NCBI GenBank assembly: GCA_017447445.1
Contig: JAFSNK010000003.1
Span: 1-64,000 of the forward strand
Length of the DNA stretch: 64,000 nt
Reading direction: 5' to 3'
Source: Clostridia bacterium
GTDB lineage: Bacteria > Bacillota > Clostridia > Oscillospirales > CAG-382
Positions within the stretch are counted from its first letter, which is position 1; each line of letters begins with the position of its first letter. The notes under the pieces were generated by a model. The model saw only the letters and a program-made list of their open reading frames with translations, ran no database searches and was not told where the DNA came from. Positions 1 to 9,495 of the stretch are shown here, in pieces. The translations under genes were made by a program, and so were the position numbers.

Positions 1-1839
<1,839 letters not shown>

Positions 1840-1852
1840 AATAATTCCTCCT

Positions 1853-2506
1853 TTATAAAGGTATCTCCGCGCCGTAACGGTATTCGCGGTATATCCGTTC
1901 AACCTGCTCCGCGGCTTCGGCGGGGGAGTCGGCGCAGCAGAAAAACGCCTTCATCGCCGAGTCGAACGCCTTTATATAACCGTTTATGGCTCCGGCAAGC
2001 GCTTCCGCGTCCGCCGCGTCGAGCCGCTGCCCGGGGAACACGAGCTCTTTAATAAACTTGCCCTCCGCGACGGCGCTTTCGCCCGCGGGGCGGTTCGCCT
2101 GCTCTATGCGCGCCCACAGACGGAAGAAGCTCACCATATAAAGCATAAGCGCGCTGTTCTGCGTCCGCAGCGAAACTTTAAGCTCGCCCAGCGAATCGCC
2201 GGGGTGGCGGTATATCTCCACGCTGTAGCGCACGTTCGGGTTGTATTTGTATTCCAGCGCCGAGCAGATCCGCAGCATCGTGGGGGAGGGGCGTTCCGCC
2301 GGACGGAACCCCGCCGTGGCGGAAGCGAACGATTCGAGCGCGTCGAAAATGCTGTCGGTCCGCATCTCCGGCGTGGTGTAGGAAACGTATTCCGCGAGTA
2401 TGCGGTTTATAAGGTTCGACCTGTTCGTGTGCCGCGCGTACGCCAGACGGTCTATCTCCGCGACCACGTTTTCGGAAAGCACCAGCGAATAAACGTTTTT
2501 GTTCAT
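1853..2506 (-). CDS. Ribbon-helix-helix domain protein heading the clpB operon
   Basis: 217 residues. The first ~45 residues (YSLVLSENVVAEIDRLA, then RSNLINRILAEYV) read as a CopG/Arc-type ribbon-helix-helix DNA-binding domain: a beta strand followed by two helices. The remaining ~170 residues match no family I recognise. They contain a strand-rich part around residues 85-125 and a helical C terminus, perhaps a ligand-binding or oligomerisation domain. It is the first gene of a two-gene transcript with clpB and has a strong promoter overlapped by TTTATATAA repeats. I infer it is an autoregulator that also controls clpB, taking the place CtsR or HrcA holds in other Firmicutes. The DNA-binding fold is well supported; the link to heat stress is inferred from position only. 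Confidence 0.75.
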   Translation of the reverse strand: MNKNVYSLVLSENVVAEIDRLAYARHTNRSNLINRILAEYVSYTTPEMRTDSIFDALESFASATAGFRPAERPSPTMLRICSALEYKYNPNVRYSVEIYRHPGDSLGELKVSLRTQNSALMLYMVSFFRLWARIEQANRPAGESAVAEGKFIKELVFPGQRLDAADAEALAGAINGYIKAFDSAMKAFFCCADSPAEAAEQVERIYREYRYGAEIPL

Positions 2507-2539
2507 CTGCGCACCTCTTTTTCTCTTTTTTGCAAATCT

Positions 2540-2583
2540 ATTATATCACCGTTTATATAATTTGTCAATAGATTTATATAAAT
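2540..2583 (-). promoter_or_regulatory. Promoter of the RHH-clpB operon with two operator-like repeats
   Basis: On the minus strand, TTGACA (2563-2568), a 17-base spacer and TATAAT (2540-2545) form a perfect sigma-A promoter. TTTATATAA occurs twice on the plus strand, at 2552-2560 inside the spacer and at 2573-2581 just upstream of the -35. The two copies are 21 bp apart, two helical turns, so they lie on the same face. The upstream copy sits in the 12-bp palindrome ATTTATATAAAT (2572-2583). This spacing suits cooperative binding of ribbon-helix-helix dimers. Confidence 0.75.
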
Positions 2584-2627
2584 TCTCTTGCAAGTTTTTG
2601 AAAATGCTCCGCGCGCGGCTTTTCGTG

Positions 2628-2656
2628 TTGACAATCCGTTCGCGGTGTGGTATCAT
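2628..2656 (+). promoter_or_regulatory. hpf promoter
   Basis: TTGACA at 2628-2633, 17-base spacer, TATCAT at 2651-2656. It is divergent from the RHH-clpB promoter, and the two -35 boxes are about 60 bases apart. Confidence 0.75.
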
Positions 2657-2703
2657 ATATTTGCAGGGATAAAACCCGAGAATATATAAAAGGAGCAACC
2701 GCC

Positions 2704-3225
2704 ATGAAAACAAGGATTATTGCAAAACGCTTCGACGTTACCGAAGACGTGCCGCAGTGGATCGAGAAAAAATTAAAAAAGCTCGATAAGTTCTTCCCGG
2801 ATGGCACGGAAGCCACGGTAGTGCTTATCAAGACCCGCATCGACGAAAGGATCGAGATCACCATTCCCAGCGGCGGTTCCATCTTCCGCGCGGAAGCTTC
2901 GGACAAGGATTACAAATGCGCGCTCGATTCGGCGCTCGCTCATCTCGAAAGGCAAATCAGAAAGAACCGCACCCGTCTTGAAAAACGCCTGCGCGTGAGC
3001 AAAGACGTGTTCGAGACTCCGGGCGTTTACGAGGTGGAGGACGAAAACGAAGTCGTAAAAGTCAAAAAGTTCGAAATGCACCCCATGACGACCGACGAAG
3101 CCATCCTGCAGATGAACCTGCTTCAGCACACGTTCTATATGTTCCTCAATTCCGACAGCGGCAGATACAACGTCGTTTATCAGCGCGCCGACGGCAACTA
3201 CGGCGTAATAGAACCGGCGGAATAA
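2704..3225 (+). CDS. hpf: Ribosome hibernation-promoting factor, long form
   Basis: 173 residues. The N-terminal domain (about 1-95) is the HPF/YfiA fold that sits in the mRNA and tRNA channel of the 30S subunit. A charged linker (about 96-115, ending DENEVVKVKKFEM) leads to the C-terminal domain (about 116-173, with MTTDEAILQMNLLQHTFYMF and YNVVYQRADGNYGVIEP) that dimerises two 30S particles into 100S ribosomes. The length is usual for Firmicutes long HPF. ATG 2704 is chosen over the upstream in-frame start at 2647 because it has AAAGGAGC at good spacing and the upstream codons fall inside the promoter. It is monocistronic: own promoter in front and a terminator directly behind. Confidence 0.96.
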   Translation: MKTRIIAKRFDVTEDVPQWIEKKLKKLDKFFPDGTEATVVLIKTRIDERIEITIPSGGSIFRAEASDKDYKCALDSALAHLERQIRKNRTRLEKRLRVSKDVFETPGVYEVEDENEVVKVKKFEMHPMTTDEAILQMNLLQHTFYMFLNSDSGRYNVVYQRADGNYGVIEPAE

Positions 3226-3236
3226 TCAGTTTATAC

Positions 3237-3265
3237 GGCGGAGGTGCAAACCTCCGCCTTTTTTT
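3237..3265 (+). terminator. Terminator after hpf
   Basis: GGCGGAGGT, loop GCAA, then ACCTCCGCC followed by seven T. Perfect stem, directly after the hpf stop codon. Confidence 0.9.
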
Positions 3266-3335
3266 GCGCTTTCCGCCGGTTTTTGAATGATTTGTGAATA
3301 AACTGTTAATTTTTTGTAAACAATCGGCGGAGGTA

Positions 3336-3364
3336 TTGTAATTGCTTTTTCCTTTCTTTATAAT
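3336..3364 (+). promoter_or_regulatory. Promoter of the lipoprotein pair
   Basis: TTGTAA (3336-3341), 17-base spacer, TATAAT (3359-3364). The leader ends in a doubled Shine-Dalgarno (GAAGGAGGGC then AAAAGGAGGGC), so two AGGAGGG cores lie before ATG 3445. Only the second has usual spacing. Confidence 0.65.
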
Positions 3365-3444
3365 ATGAATAGCGGTACAGGGCATTTATACTGTGCCGAG
3401 TAGAATAGGAGTGAATATTTGAAGGAGGGCAAAAGGAGGGCAAA

Positions 3445-4809
3445 ATGAAACGGTTTGTTTCTTTATACTTATTGATTATTCTGCTTATTCTGCTTCTTTG
3501 CTCATGCACGCAGGGCGACGGAAACGCTCCGGCATCAGGGGCGGAGAGTTCAAAACCCGTTGAAACCTCCGAACCGGGAGAGAATTCCGCGCGGGAAGAA
3601 TCGCAGGGTACCGTGTATTCAATCGAAGATTATTGTTTTGACAAGATTATTAAAGACAATAACAACAACAAAAATGCAAGCAAGATACAGGTCGCCGATT
3701 TGAAAAAACACGCGGAATCGTATATAAATGAATTTCGCGAATATGTAAAGCCCGATAAGAATCTGTATTACGGCGAATCAAAAGTCTGTGTTTTCCGCAA
3801 TAATGACGGCGTCACAAAACTGCCGGAGAGACTTTGCACGGTTAAAGGAACGAAGATTAAACAAAGTTATGCGGAAGGGTGGGAGACGTTTACCGAATTC
3901 CGCAGCAAGTTCGGAGATTCCGGATGGTTTGGAACCAAAGAACTGCTTACCTCCGGCGAAAAGGAGAGCATAAATAACGCCGGTATTCAGCACGACGAGA
4001 TTGACGGCAAAACAGACCAAAATGGAGAATGGCAGGGATTCAACGCCGATAGATTTGTTTACGTTAATAAATACGGATTGAGTTTCGATTTGGGTTACGA
4101 TCTGTATGGATTTAGCGACAGCATACCCAAGTACTCCGAGTTGTGTGATATGCCCGCCGGAACAGAAGAATCGGAATCCAATTCTCTGGCGGCTTCTAAA
4201 AGATTTTTGGAAGAATACTTTAACTGCCGTTTGGAAGACGAAAACGCGCTTGCGGCTGTACTTACCGAATATAAAAACTCCGACGGACATATGACGGTTG
4301 ATTATTACAATGAATACATGCTCGATCCGGAAGGCGATCAATGGGTTTTCAAACCGAAAATCGCTTCAGTAGATTGGGTAGACCGGACGGCTTACGTTGC
4401 CGGCATATATGACATGTATAAATTGGGACCGGAAGACGAAAAAGTTCTGCTTTCCTCCGTATATCTGCCATGCTTTGAAGTAACCGGAGTAGAAGAGCCG
4501 AAACCGCTTATACCGCTTGACAACGTATGGAGCGATTTGCTTAACGATCCGGCAACCGCGGAAGCGGAATACCGGGTATATGAAGAGGGCGCTGAACTCA
4601 ACGACACGCTGTGGAACAAATGCGGGGAGGTCCCCTCGTTCTCTAACGAACACTGCGAAATATTCGTGCTCGATTACGCGCTTTGCTATGAAACGGGGAA
4701 CGATGTTTTTTGGCCGTGTTACAAAATACTGTTTGTCTGTTGGAATGCGGAAACCGCCGATTATGACGGCGGTTACAGCGTTTACATCGCCACCGTCGAC
4801 GCCACGTAA
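3445..4809 (+). CDS. Secreted lipoprotein of unknown function, paralogue A
   Basis: 454 residues. Residues 1-21 are a lipoprotein signal (MKRF, then a long Leu/Ile core, LCSC with the acylated Cys21). Residues 22-60 form a low-complexity Ser/Glu/Pro linker. The remainder is an extracellular domain I do not recognise, rich in aromatic and acidic residues. It resembles the neighbour at 4954 distantly in the middle (a shared SELC motif followed by acidic helices) and at the end (both end in ATVDAT or ITVDAT). The first 25 residues after the Cys are identical in the two proteins. The gene is clearly more AT-rich than hpf or the amino-sugar operon. It is probably a surface-anchored protein in a lineage-specific duplicated family; no function can be assigned. 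Confidence 0.8.
   Translation: MKRFVSLYLLIILLILLLCSCTQGDGNAPASGAESSKPVETSEPGENSAREESQGTVYSIEDYCFDKIIKDNNNNKNASKIQVADLKKHAESYINEFREYVKPDKNLYYGESKVCVFRNNDGVTKLPERLCTVKGTKIKQSYAEGWETFTEFRSKFGDSGWFGTKELLTSGEKESINNAGIQHDEIDGKTDQNGEWQGFNADRFVYVNKYGLSFDLGYDLYGFSDSIPKYSELCDMPAGTEESESNSLAASKRFLEEYFNCRLEDENALAAVLTEYKNSDGHMTVDYYNEYMLDPEGDQWVFKPKIASVDWVDRTAYVAGIYDMYKLGPEDEKVLLSSVYLPCFEVTGVEEPKPLIPLDNVWSDLLNDPATAEAEYRVYEEGAELNDTLWNKCGEVPSFSNEHCEIFVLDYALCYETGNDVFWPCYKILFVCWNAETADYDGGYSVYIATVDAT
3508..3581 (+). repeat. 74-bp direct repeat, copy 1 (lipoprotein linker)
   Basis: 74 bases identical to 5026-5099, starting at the codon after the lipobox Cys and covering the Ser/Glu/Pro linker. The flanks on both sides differ between the two genes. 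Confidence 0.95.
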
Positions 4810-4819
4810 AACCGAATGA
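4792..4819 (+). repeat. 28-bp direct repeat, copy 1 (3' end of the lipoprotein gene)
   Basis: 28 bases identical to 6256-6283, spanning the last codons, the TAA stop and ten bases beyond it. The upstream coding sequence of the two genes is diverged. Confidence 0.95.
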
Positions 4820-4953
4820 ACACATATCAACTGATAATCAACGATCCGCATTACAGCTATTGTGCACAAAGATCTGTGCCGCTTACTGCAATTTACTCTT
4901 ATGCGCAAGCGCATGGAGGTTACGACCTTTACGTAGTAGAAAGAGGTGACTAA
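4816..4953 (+). CDS. Possible 45-residue small protein between the two lipoproteins
   Basis: ATG 4816 opens a frame of 45 codons whose TAA (4951-4953) directly abuts the ATG of the next lipoprotein. The start reads MNTYQLIINDPHYSY and the end YDLYVVERGD. It contains no rare-looking runs and fills the whole spacer exactly. No good Shine-Dalgarno precedes it: the upstream stop is six bases away and the sequence before the ATG is AAAACCG. It may therefore depend on coupled re-initiation or be fortuitous. It matches nothing I recognise. The ribosome site of the next gene (GAAAGAGGTGA) lies inside its last codons, so translation through it could affect that gene. Confidence 0.35.
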   Translation: MNTYQLIINDPHYSYCAQRSVPLTAIYSYAQAHGGYDLYVVERGD

Positions 4954-6273
4954 ATGAAATCCGCATTTAAACACACGGCTGTATTATTGGTATTATTTGT
5001 CTTTGTTACACTGTTTTCCGCCTGTACGCAGGGCGACGGAAACGCTCCGGCATCAGGGGCGGAGAGTTCAAAACCCGTTGAAACCTCCGAACCGGGAGAA
5101 AGCTCCGGGTATGACGAAACCTCCGAACCGGCGGTGGAGTTGTATCCATTAAAAGATTATTTTTATTCAACAAACCCATATGCCAAAAAAACGGCTGCTT
5201 ACGTTATAGAAGGGGCTGTTTCCAAGTTTCATAAAGAGTATGAAAAGAATGATTTTTGTGTTTTTAAGGAGCAGGCGGATTCGGGTGAAGAATGGCCCGT
5301 AAAACTGCGTGTTTTGACAAATTACCATTCATATGACTATTCAAGTTTAAAATGGTGGGATTATTTTGAAGCGATCTGCGAAGATGTGAAAGATTTCGGT
5401 TGGTACAAAAGAACTCCTTCGATCGAAACCACCACGGCTTATGCGAATGCGTTATCGTTGGGAGAGGATCTTGAATCGTTAAAAAAAGGCGGCTGGCCCT
5501 ATTTTATTGATTCCGAGGTATATGAAGAAGGTCCGGGAGAGACATATATTGAAAGAGTCAAAATAGGAATAGGTATGAACAGCAGCAGCATGTTGGCGTT
5601 TTACTGGCCGTATCCCGAACTTGCCCCCGTGTTTTCCGAGCTGTGCGGAATGCAGTCCGGCGCGGAACCGACGGAAGAAAATCTGGCAAAAGCGCGCATG
5701 GCGTTTATGAAGAAATATTTTCCGGATCATCCGGCAAGCGGCGACGACGTAACGCTTGAAAACGCGCTGTTCATAAAGAAAAGCCGGATTGATCCCGATA
5801 ATATTGATTTGACTTATATCAGTAATCCCGCAGTGTTTGAAGGCGCGCTGTTCGTAAAGAAATATCAGCTCGATCCCGATAATCCGGATTGGACTTATTG
5901 CAGAAGTCTCGCGGCAATAGAAATAGTTACCGACGAAACCGAGCTCGCCCGCAAAGGCAGCAGCGAAAAAGCGATGTTTAAAAGCGTTTCACTGTTTTAT
6001 CCGGAAGTTCCGGAGCTTTCGGAGGCGCAAACCGTTTTAACGCCCGAGGAAGCGTGGGAACGGTTATTCGACGATCCGGATTCTGCCGTTTTCGATGAAG
6101 ACGCGCCGGTGTTTTCGGATATAACGCCCGAAAAAACAGCGGTTCTCGATTGGGCGCTGTATTATGCGGAGGATACGGAAAGCAATCTTTATAAACCCGT
6201 TTATACATTCTTTTGCAGGGGAAACAGCAACACAAATAAACGCGTTTTCCACATAACCGTCGACGCCACGTAA
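4954..6273 (+). CDS. Secreted lipoprotein of unknown function, paralogue B
   Basis: 439 residues. Signal peptide 1-23 with lipobox FSAC (Cys24), then a linker whose first 25 residues equal those of paralogue A, then an unrecognised extracellular domain. An internal tandem duplication lies at residues 271-297 and 298-324: ALFIKKSRIDPDN is followed 27 residues later by ALFVKKYQLDPDN. Near the C terminus LTPEEAWERLFDDP corresponds loosely to the paralogue's PLDNVWSDLLNDP, so the domains are homologous but far diverged. It probably shares a transcript with paralogue A, because no terminator or clear promoter is visible between them. Function unknown. Confidence 0.8.
   Translation: MKSAFKHTAVLLVLFVFVTLFSACTQGDGNAPASGAESSKPVETSEPGESSGYDETSEPAVELYPLKDYFYSTNPYAKKTAAYVIEGAVSKFHKEYEKNDFCVFKEQADSGEEWPVKLRVLTNYHSYDYSSLKWWDYFEAICEDVKDFGWYKRTPSIETTTAYANALSLGEDLESLKKGGWPYFIDSEVYEEGPGETYIERVKIGIGMNSSSMLAFYWPYPELAPVFSELCGMQSGAEPTEENLAKARMAFMKKYFPDHPASGDDVTLENALFIKKSRIDPDNIDLTYISNPAVFEGALFVKKYQLDPDNPDWTYCRSLAAIEIVTDETELARKGSSEKAMFKSVSLFYPEVPELSEAQTVLTPEEAWERLFDDPDSAVFDEDAPVFSDITPEKTAVLDWALYYAEDTESNLYKPVYTFFCRGNSNTNKRVFHITVDAT
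5026..5099 (+). repeat. 74-bp direct repeat, copy 2
   Basis: Identical to 3508-3581. See the entry there. Confidence 0.95.
5764..5925 (+). repeat. Internal tandem duplication, two 81-bp units
   Basis: Units 5764-5844 and 5845-5925 each encode a 27-residue block beginning ALF(I/V)KK and containing DPDN. The copies have diverged at many positions but keep the frame exactly. Confidence 0.8.
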
Positions 6274-6283
6274 AACCGAATGA
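6256..6283 (+). repeat. 28-bp direct repeat, copy 2
   Basis: Identical to 4792-4819, at the 3' end and stop codon of paralogue B. Confidence 0.95.
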
Positions 6284-6294
6284 TCCACCCAAAG

Positions 6295-6328
6295 ACCGCT
6301 TGCGGAGCAAACGACCGCGGGCGGTTTT
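6295..6328 (+). terminator. Terminator after the lipoprotein pair
   Basis: ACCGCTTGCGG, loop AGCAAACGA, CCGCGGGCGGT. This is an 11-bp stem with two G-T wobbles, followed by a short T run. Confidence 0.6.
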
Positions 6329-6367
6329 CGTATTGCGTAAATAATTCGTTATTTCCTCGCGTTTTGA

Positions 6368-6396
6368 TTGACTTTGCAGCCCGGTTGTGATATAAA
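6368..6396 (+). promoter_or_regulatory. Promoter of the amino-sugar operon
   Basis: TTGACT (6368-6373), 17-base spacer, TATAAA (6391-6396). It lies 44 bases before ATG 6441, which has AAGGAGCGCATC as its ribosome site. Confidence 0.7.
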
Positions 6397-6440
6397 GAAA
6401 ACAGAAGGATTACATATTATCATATAACAAGGAGCGCATC

Positions 6441-7484
6441 ATGGAAAAATTAAGAATAGGCATAGCGGGCGCCGGGAATATCTCCAACAACGGACATCTT
6501 CCGGCTTACAAGAGTTGTTCGAACGCGATACCCGCCGCGATCTGCGATCTCGATCTTGCAAGGGCGAAGGAGACCGCCGAAAGATGGGGGATACCCGAAT
6601 ACTACGGCTCTGCGGAGGAAATGATCGAAAAAGCGGACATCGACGCAGTGGACGTCTGCACCTGGAACAGCGGGCACGCGCCCGTCTGCATCGCCGCCGC
6701 GAAAGCCGGAAAGCACGTGCTTTGCGAAAAACCGCTTGCAATGGATATGAACGACGCGCTCGCAATGGAAAAGGCGGTAAACGAAGCCGGCGTGGTTTTC
6801 ATGCTCGCCGTTCCTTCGCGCTTCGGCTATGCGAATATGTACCTGCGCGAAATGTACGACAGGGGCGAGTTCGGCGAGGTCTATTACGCCAAAACCTCCA
6901 ACATCCGCCGCCGCGGCACCCCCACCGGCTGGTTTACCGATAAAAAGACCTCCGGCGGAGGCCCGATAATCGATATCGGCGTTCACCGCATCGACGCGGC
7001 GTGGTATCTTATGGGCACGCCCAAGCCCACGCGCGTTTCGGCGAACGTGTTCGAAAAGATCGGCGATTACCAGACCAAAGGCGTTGGCAGATGGCACGGG
7101 ATACCCTGCCCGGACAACCGCTTCGACTGCGAGGATTCCGGCGCCGGCGTGATCCACTTCGAAAACGGCGCCATTATGACCTTCGAAGCGAGCTGGGCGA
7201 TAAACGGCGCCGACTGGAGCGAAACGCGCATCTTCGGCACCAAAGCCGGCGCAAGCGTGGAACCGCTTGTGATCTACGGCGAGCGCGGCGGCTATTTAAG
7301 CACCGACAGCATAACAGTTTCCTCCGCCAACGATAAGTTCCGGCTGGAAATAGAGCATTTTGCGGAGCACGCGCTGAAAGGCGATAAAAACACAAAATAC
7401 CCGATCTCGCAGGCGGTGGATATGCAGAGGATGCTGCAGGCGATCTACGATTCCGCTTCCGCGGGCAAAGAAATTATTCTGTAA
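6441..7484 (+). CDS. Gfo/Idh/MocA family NAD(P)-dependent oxidoreductase
   Basis: 347 residues. The Rossmann domain (1-120) starts RIGIAGAGNIS, with the dinucleotide-binding GxGxxx motif, and contains the family hallmark CEKPLA near residue 96. The C-terminal alpha/beta domain (121-347) holds the catalytic-site segment IDIGVHRIDAAWYLMG, whose Asp and His are the usual catalytic pair. Members oxidise or reduce sugar carbons, often at C3. It is the first gene of an operon with a TIM-barrel isomerase, NagA and a ROK kinase, so an amino sugar or its derivative is the likely substrate; the exact sugar cannot be read from sequence. Eleven bases separate it from the next gene. Confidence 0.9.
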   Translation: MEKLRIGIAGAGNISNNGHLPAYKSCSNAIPAAICDLDLARAKETAERWGIPEYYGSAEEMIEKADIDAVDVCTWNSGHAPVCIAAAKAGKHVLCEKPLAMDMNDALAMEKAVNEAGVVFMLAVPSRFGYANMYLREMYDRGEFGEVYYAKTSNIRRRGTPTGWFTDKKTSGGGPIIDIGVHRIDAAWYLMGTPKPTRVSANVFEKIGDYQTKGVGRWHGIPCPDNRFDCEDSGAGVIHFENGAIMTFEASWAINGADWSETRIFGTKAGASVEPLVIYGERGGYLSTDSITVSSANDKFRLEIEHFAEHALKGDKNTKYPISQAVDMQRMLQAIYDSASAGKEIIL

Positions 7485-7495
7485 GGAGCAACAAA

Positions 7496-8362
7496 ATGAA
7501 AAGCTGCGTCAGTACGTACAGTTATCATCCGCTTTACAACGGCGGTTTCACCCGCTTCGACGCGATAGACAAAACAAAAGAACTGGGCTGCGAAGGCGTC
7601 GAGCTGGTGCTTGACGAAGCCAGCGCGCCCGCAGGGACTTCACTGCTCGATTACACGCGCGCGCTTGCCGATCATGCCCGCGAGCTCGGGCTGGAAGTGC
7701 CGATCTACACCACCGGCGCAAACTTCTTCGTTCCGGAACCGGAACGCGAAGTCGAACGCGTCTGCAGGCATATAGACATCGCCGCCGAATGCGGGATCCG
7801 TCTGCTCCGCCACGACGTCGCCTATTCCTACGGCTCCTACGAGGGCGTGAAGACCTACCGGCACGTGATCGAAAAGGTCGCGCCGTATATTTCGCAGGTC
7901 GCGGACTACGGCAAAAGCAGGGGCGTTAAGACCTGCAGCGAAAACCACGGCAGGCTTATGCAGGACAGCGACAGGATGCTGGAGCTCTTCGGCGCCGTCA
8001 ACAACGAAAACTACGGCTTCCTGTGCGATATCGGAAACTTCGGCGGAGTGGACGAGGATTGCTCCGTCGCGGTCGCAAAGCTTCTGGAGCTTATAGTTTA
8101 CGTCCACGCGAAGGACGTGTTCACCAAACCGGGAATGAGCTATAACCCCGGCAGGGGCTACAACGTCTCCCGCGCGGGGAACTACCGCCGCGCCACCATT
8201 TTCGGGCACGGCAACGTTCCGACGTTCCAGATACTAAAAGCCATTAAGAACTCCGGCTACGACGGATTCGTTTCACTCGAGTTCGAGGGTATGGAACCGA
8301 CTATGCTCGGCATAGAGATCGGCACCGAAAACCTTCAGCGCATGATAAAGGACCTGGGCTGA
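7496..8362 (+). CDS. Sugar phosphate isomerase/epimerase-like TIM-barrel protein
   Basis: 288 residues of the xylose-isomerase-like TIM-barrel (AP endonuclease 2) superfamily. Metal-site segments are visible: GVELVLDE near residue 35, CSENHG near 148, CDIGNFGG near 181, VHAKD near 202 and SLEFEGME near the end. Such proteins epimerise keto-sugars or cleave 3-keto-glycosides after Gfo/Idh/MocA oxidation, and the two families are very often adjacent, as here. It starts at ATG 7496 after AAGGAGCAACAAA. It is tightly packed in the operon, one base before nagA. The fold is well supported; the specific reaction is not. Confidence 0.85.
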   Translation: MKSCVSTYSYHPLYNGGFTRFDAIDKTKELGCEGVELVLDEASAPAGTSLLDYTRALADHARELGLEVPIYTTGANFFVPEPEREVERVCRHIDIAAECGIRLLRHDVAYSYGSYEGVKTYRHVIEKVAPYISQVADYGKSRGVKTCSENHGRLMQDSDRMLELFGAVNNENYGFLCDIGNFGGVDEDCSVAVAKLLELIVYVHAKDVFTKPGMSYNPGRGYNVSRAGNYRRATIFGHGNVPTFQILKAIKNSGYDGFVSLEFEGMEPTMLGIEIGTENLQRMIKDLG

Positions 8363-8363
8363 T

Positions 8364-9494
8364 ATGCGAATAATCAACGGCGCCGTACTATGCGGCGGAG
8401 AACTTAAAAAACGCGATATCATCGTTTCCGGCGGAATGATAACCGATATATGCGAAAACTGCGGTGAAAGCGGAGAAACCGACGCTTCCGGCCTGCTGGT
8501 GCTCCCCGGGTTTATCGATACTCATATTCACGGCAGCGTGGCGGTCGAGTTTGCTTCCCCGCGGGAGGATTTCACACGCGCGCGCGAATGGCTCGCTTCG
8601 CAGGGCGTAACCGCTTTTGCCGCCACCGTACGCGCGCTTCCGGCGGACCGTACAGTCGCGGCAATAAAGAACATCGTTCGTGAAAGCAAAAGGGAGGCGC
8701 CCGGCGCCAAGGTCGCGGGGATCCACCTCGAAGGCCCTTTCGTTTCCAAAGACCGGGCCGGCTCCATGAACCCTCCGGACGAGGTCTGCCGCGTCGAAAC
8801 CGTCGCTTCGTTCGTTGAAGCCGGTGAAGGGCTGCTTAAAATAATGACCGTTGCGCCGGAGAGAGAAAACGCGCTTGACGTGATCCGATTTTGCGCGGAG
8901 CACGGCGTAAACGCCTCGCTGGGGCATACGGATTCCGGCTATGAAACGGCGAAAGCCGCGATAGAAGCCGGCGCCTCCCGCGCGACTCACGTTTTCAACG
9001 CGATGCGTCCGTTTTCGCACCGCGGGACCGGGGTCCTGGGCGCGGTGCTGACCGACAATCGCGTGAACTGCGAAATGATCTGCGACCTCGTCCACAACGA
9101 CGCCCCGGCGATAGAGATCGTTTACCGGCTTAAAGGCGCCGAGGGGATGACGCTCGTCAGCGACACCGGGTATATGTCCGGGCTCGGCGACGGCGAATTT
9201 GTCGTCGACGGCAGGACGAGATACGTTAAAAACGGCGTCTGCACGAACAAAGAGGGGCGCATAGCCGGAAGCACCGTGAGCATTCTCGCGGGGGTAAAGA
9301 ACCTTAAAAAACTCGGCGTTCCTCTGGCGGATATTTCGCGCATGGCTTCCTTCAATCCCGCCTGCGCGCTCGGCTTGCGTGATGTTACCGGAAGCATAAA
9401 GCCCGGGCTTGCCGCCGATCTTGTGATCTGCGACGAAGAACTTAACGTAAAAGCGACCGTCGTAAACGGCAATACCGTATTCAGGGAGATATAA
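8364..9494 (+). CDS. nagA: N-acetylglucosamine-6-phosphate deacetylase
   Basis: 376 residues, the family length. Amidohydrolase fold that hydrolyses GlcNAc-6-phosphate to glucosamine-6-phosphate and acetate. Visible motifs: the metal site FIDTHIHG (His54, His56), IHLEGPFVS with the metal-ligand Glu, SLGHTDSGYETA, HVFNAMRPFSHR, CDLVH and the catalytic Asp in VSDTGYMSG. It sits between the TIM-barrel isomerase and a ROK kinase, which could supply the phosphorylated substrate. No nagB deaminase follows, so the product must be processed by a gene outside the window or feed cell-wall synthesis. ATG 8364 lies one base after the preceding stop. Confidence 0.93.
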   Translation: MRIINGAVLCGGELKKRDIIVSGGMITDICENCGESGETDASGLLVLPGFIDTHIHGSVAVEFASPREDFTRAREWLASQGVTAFAATVRALPADRTVAAIKNIVRESKREAPGAKVAGIHLEGPFVSKDRAGSMNPPDEVCRVETVASFVEAGEGLLKIMTVAPERENALDVIRFCAEHGVNASLGHTDSGYETAKAAIEAGASRATHVFNAMRPFSHRGTGVLGAVLTDNRVNCEMICDLVHNDAPAIEIVYRLKGAEGMTLVSDTGYMSGLGDGEFVVDGRTRYVKNGVCTNKEGRIAGSTVSILAGVKNLKKLGVPLADISRMASFNPACALGLRDVTGSIKPGLAADLVICDEELNVKATVVNGNTVFREI

Positions 9495-9495
9495 A

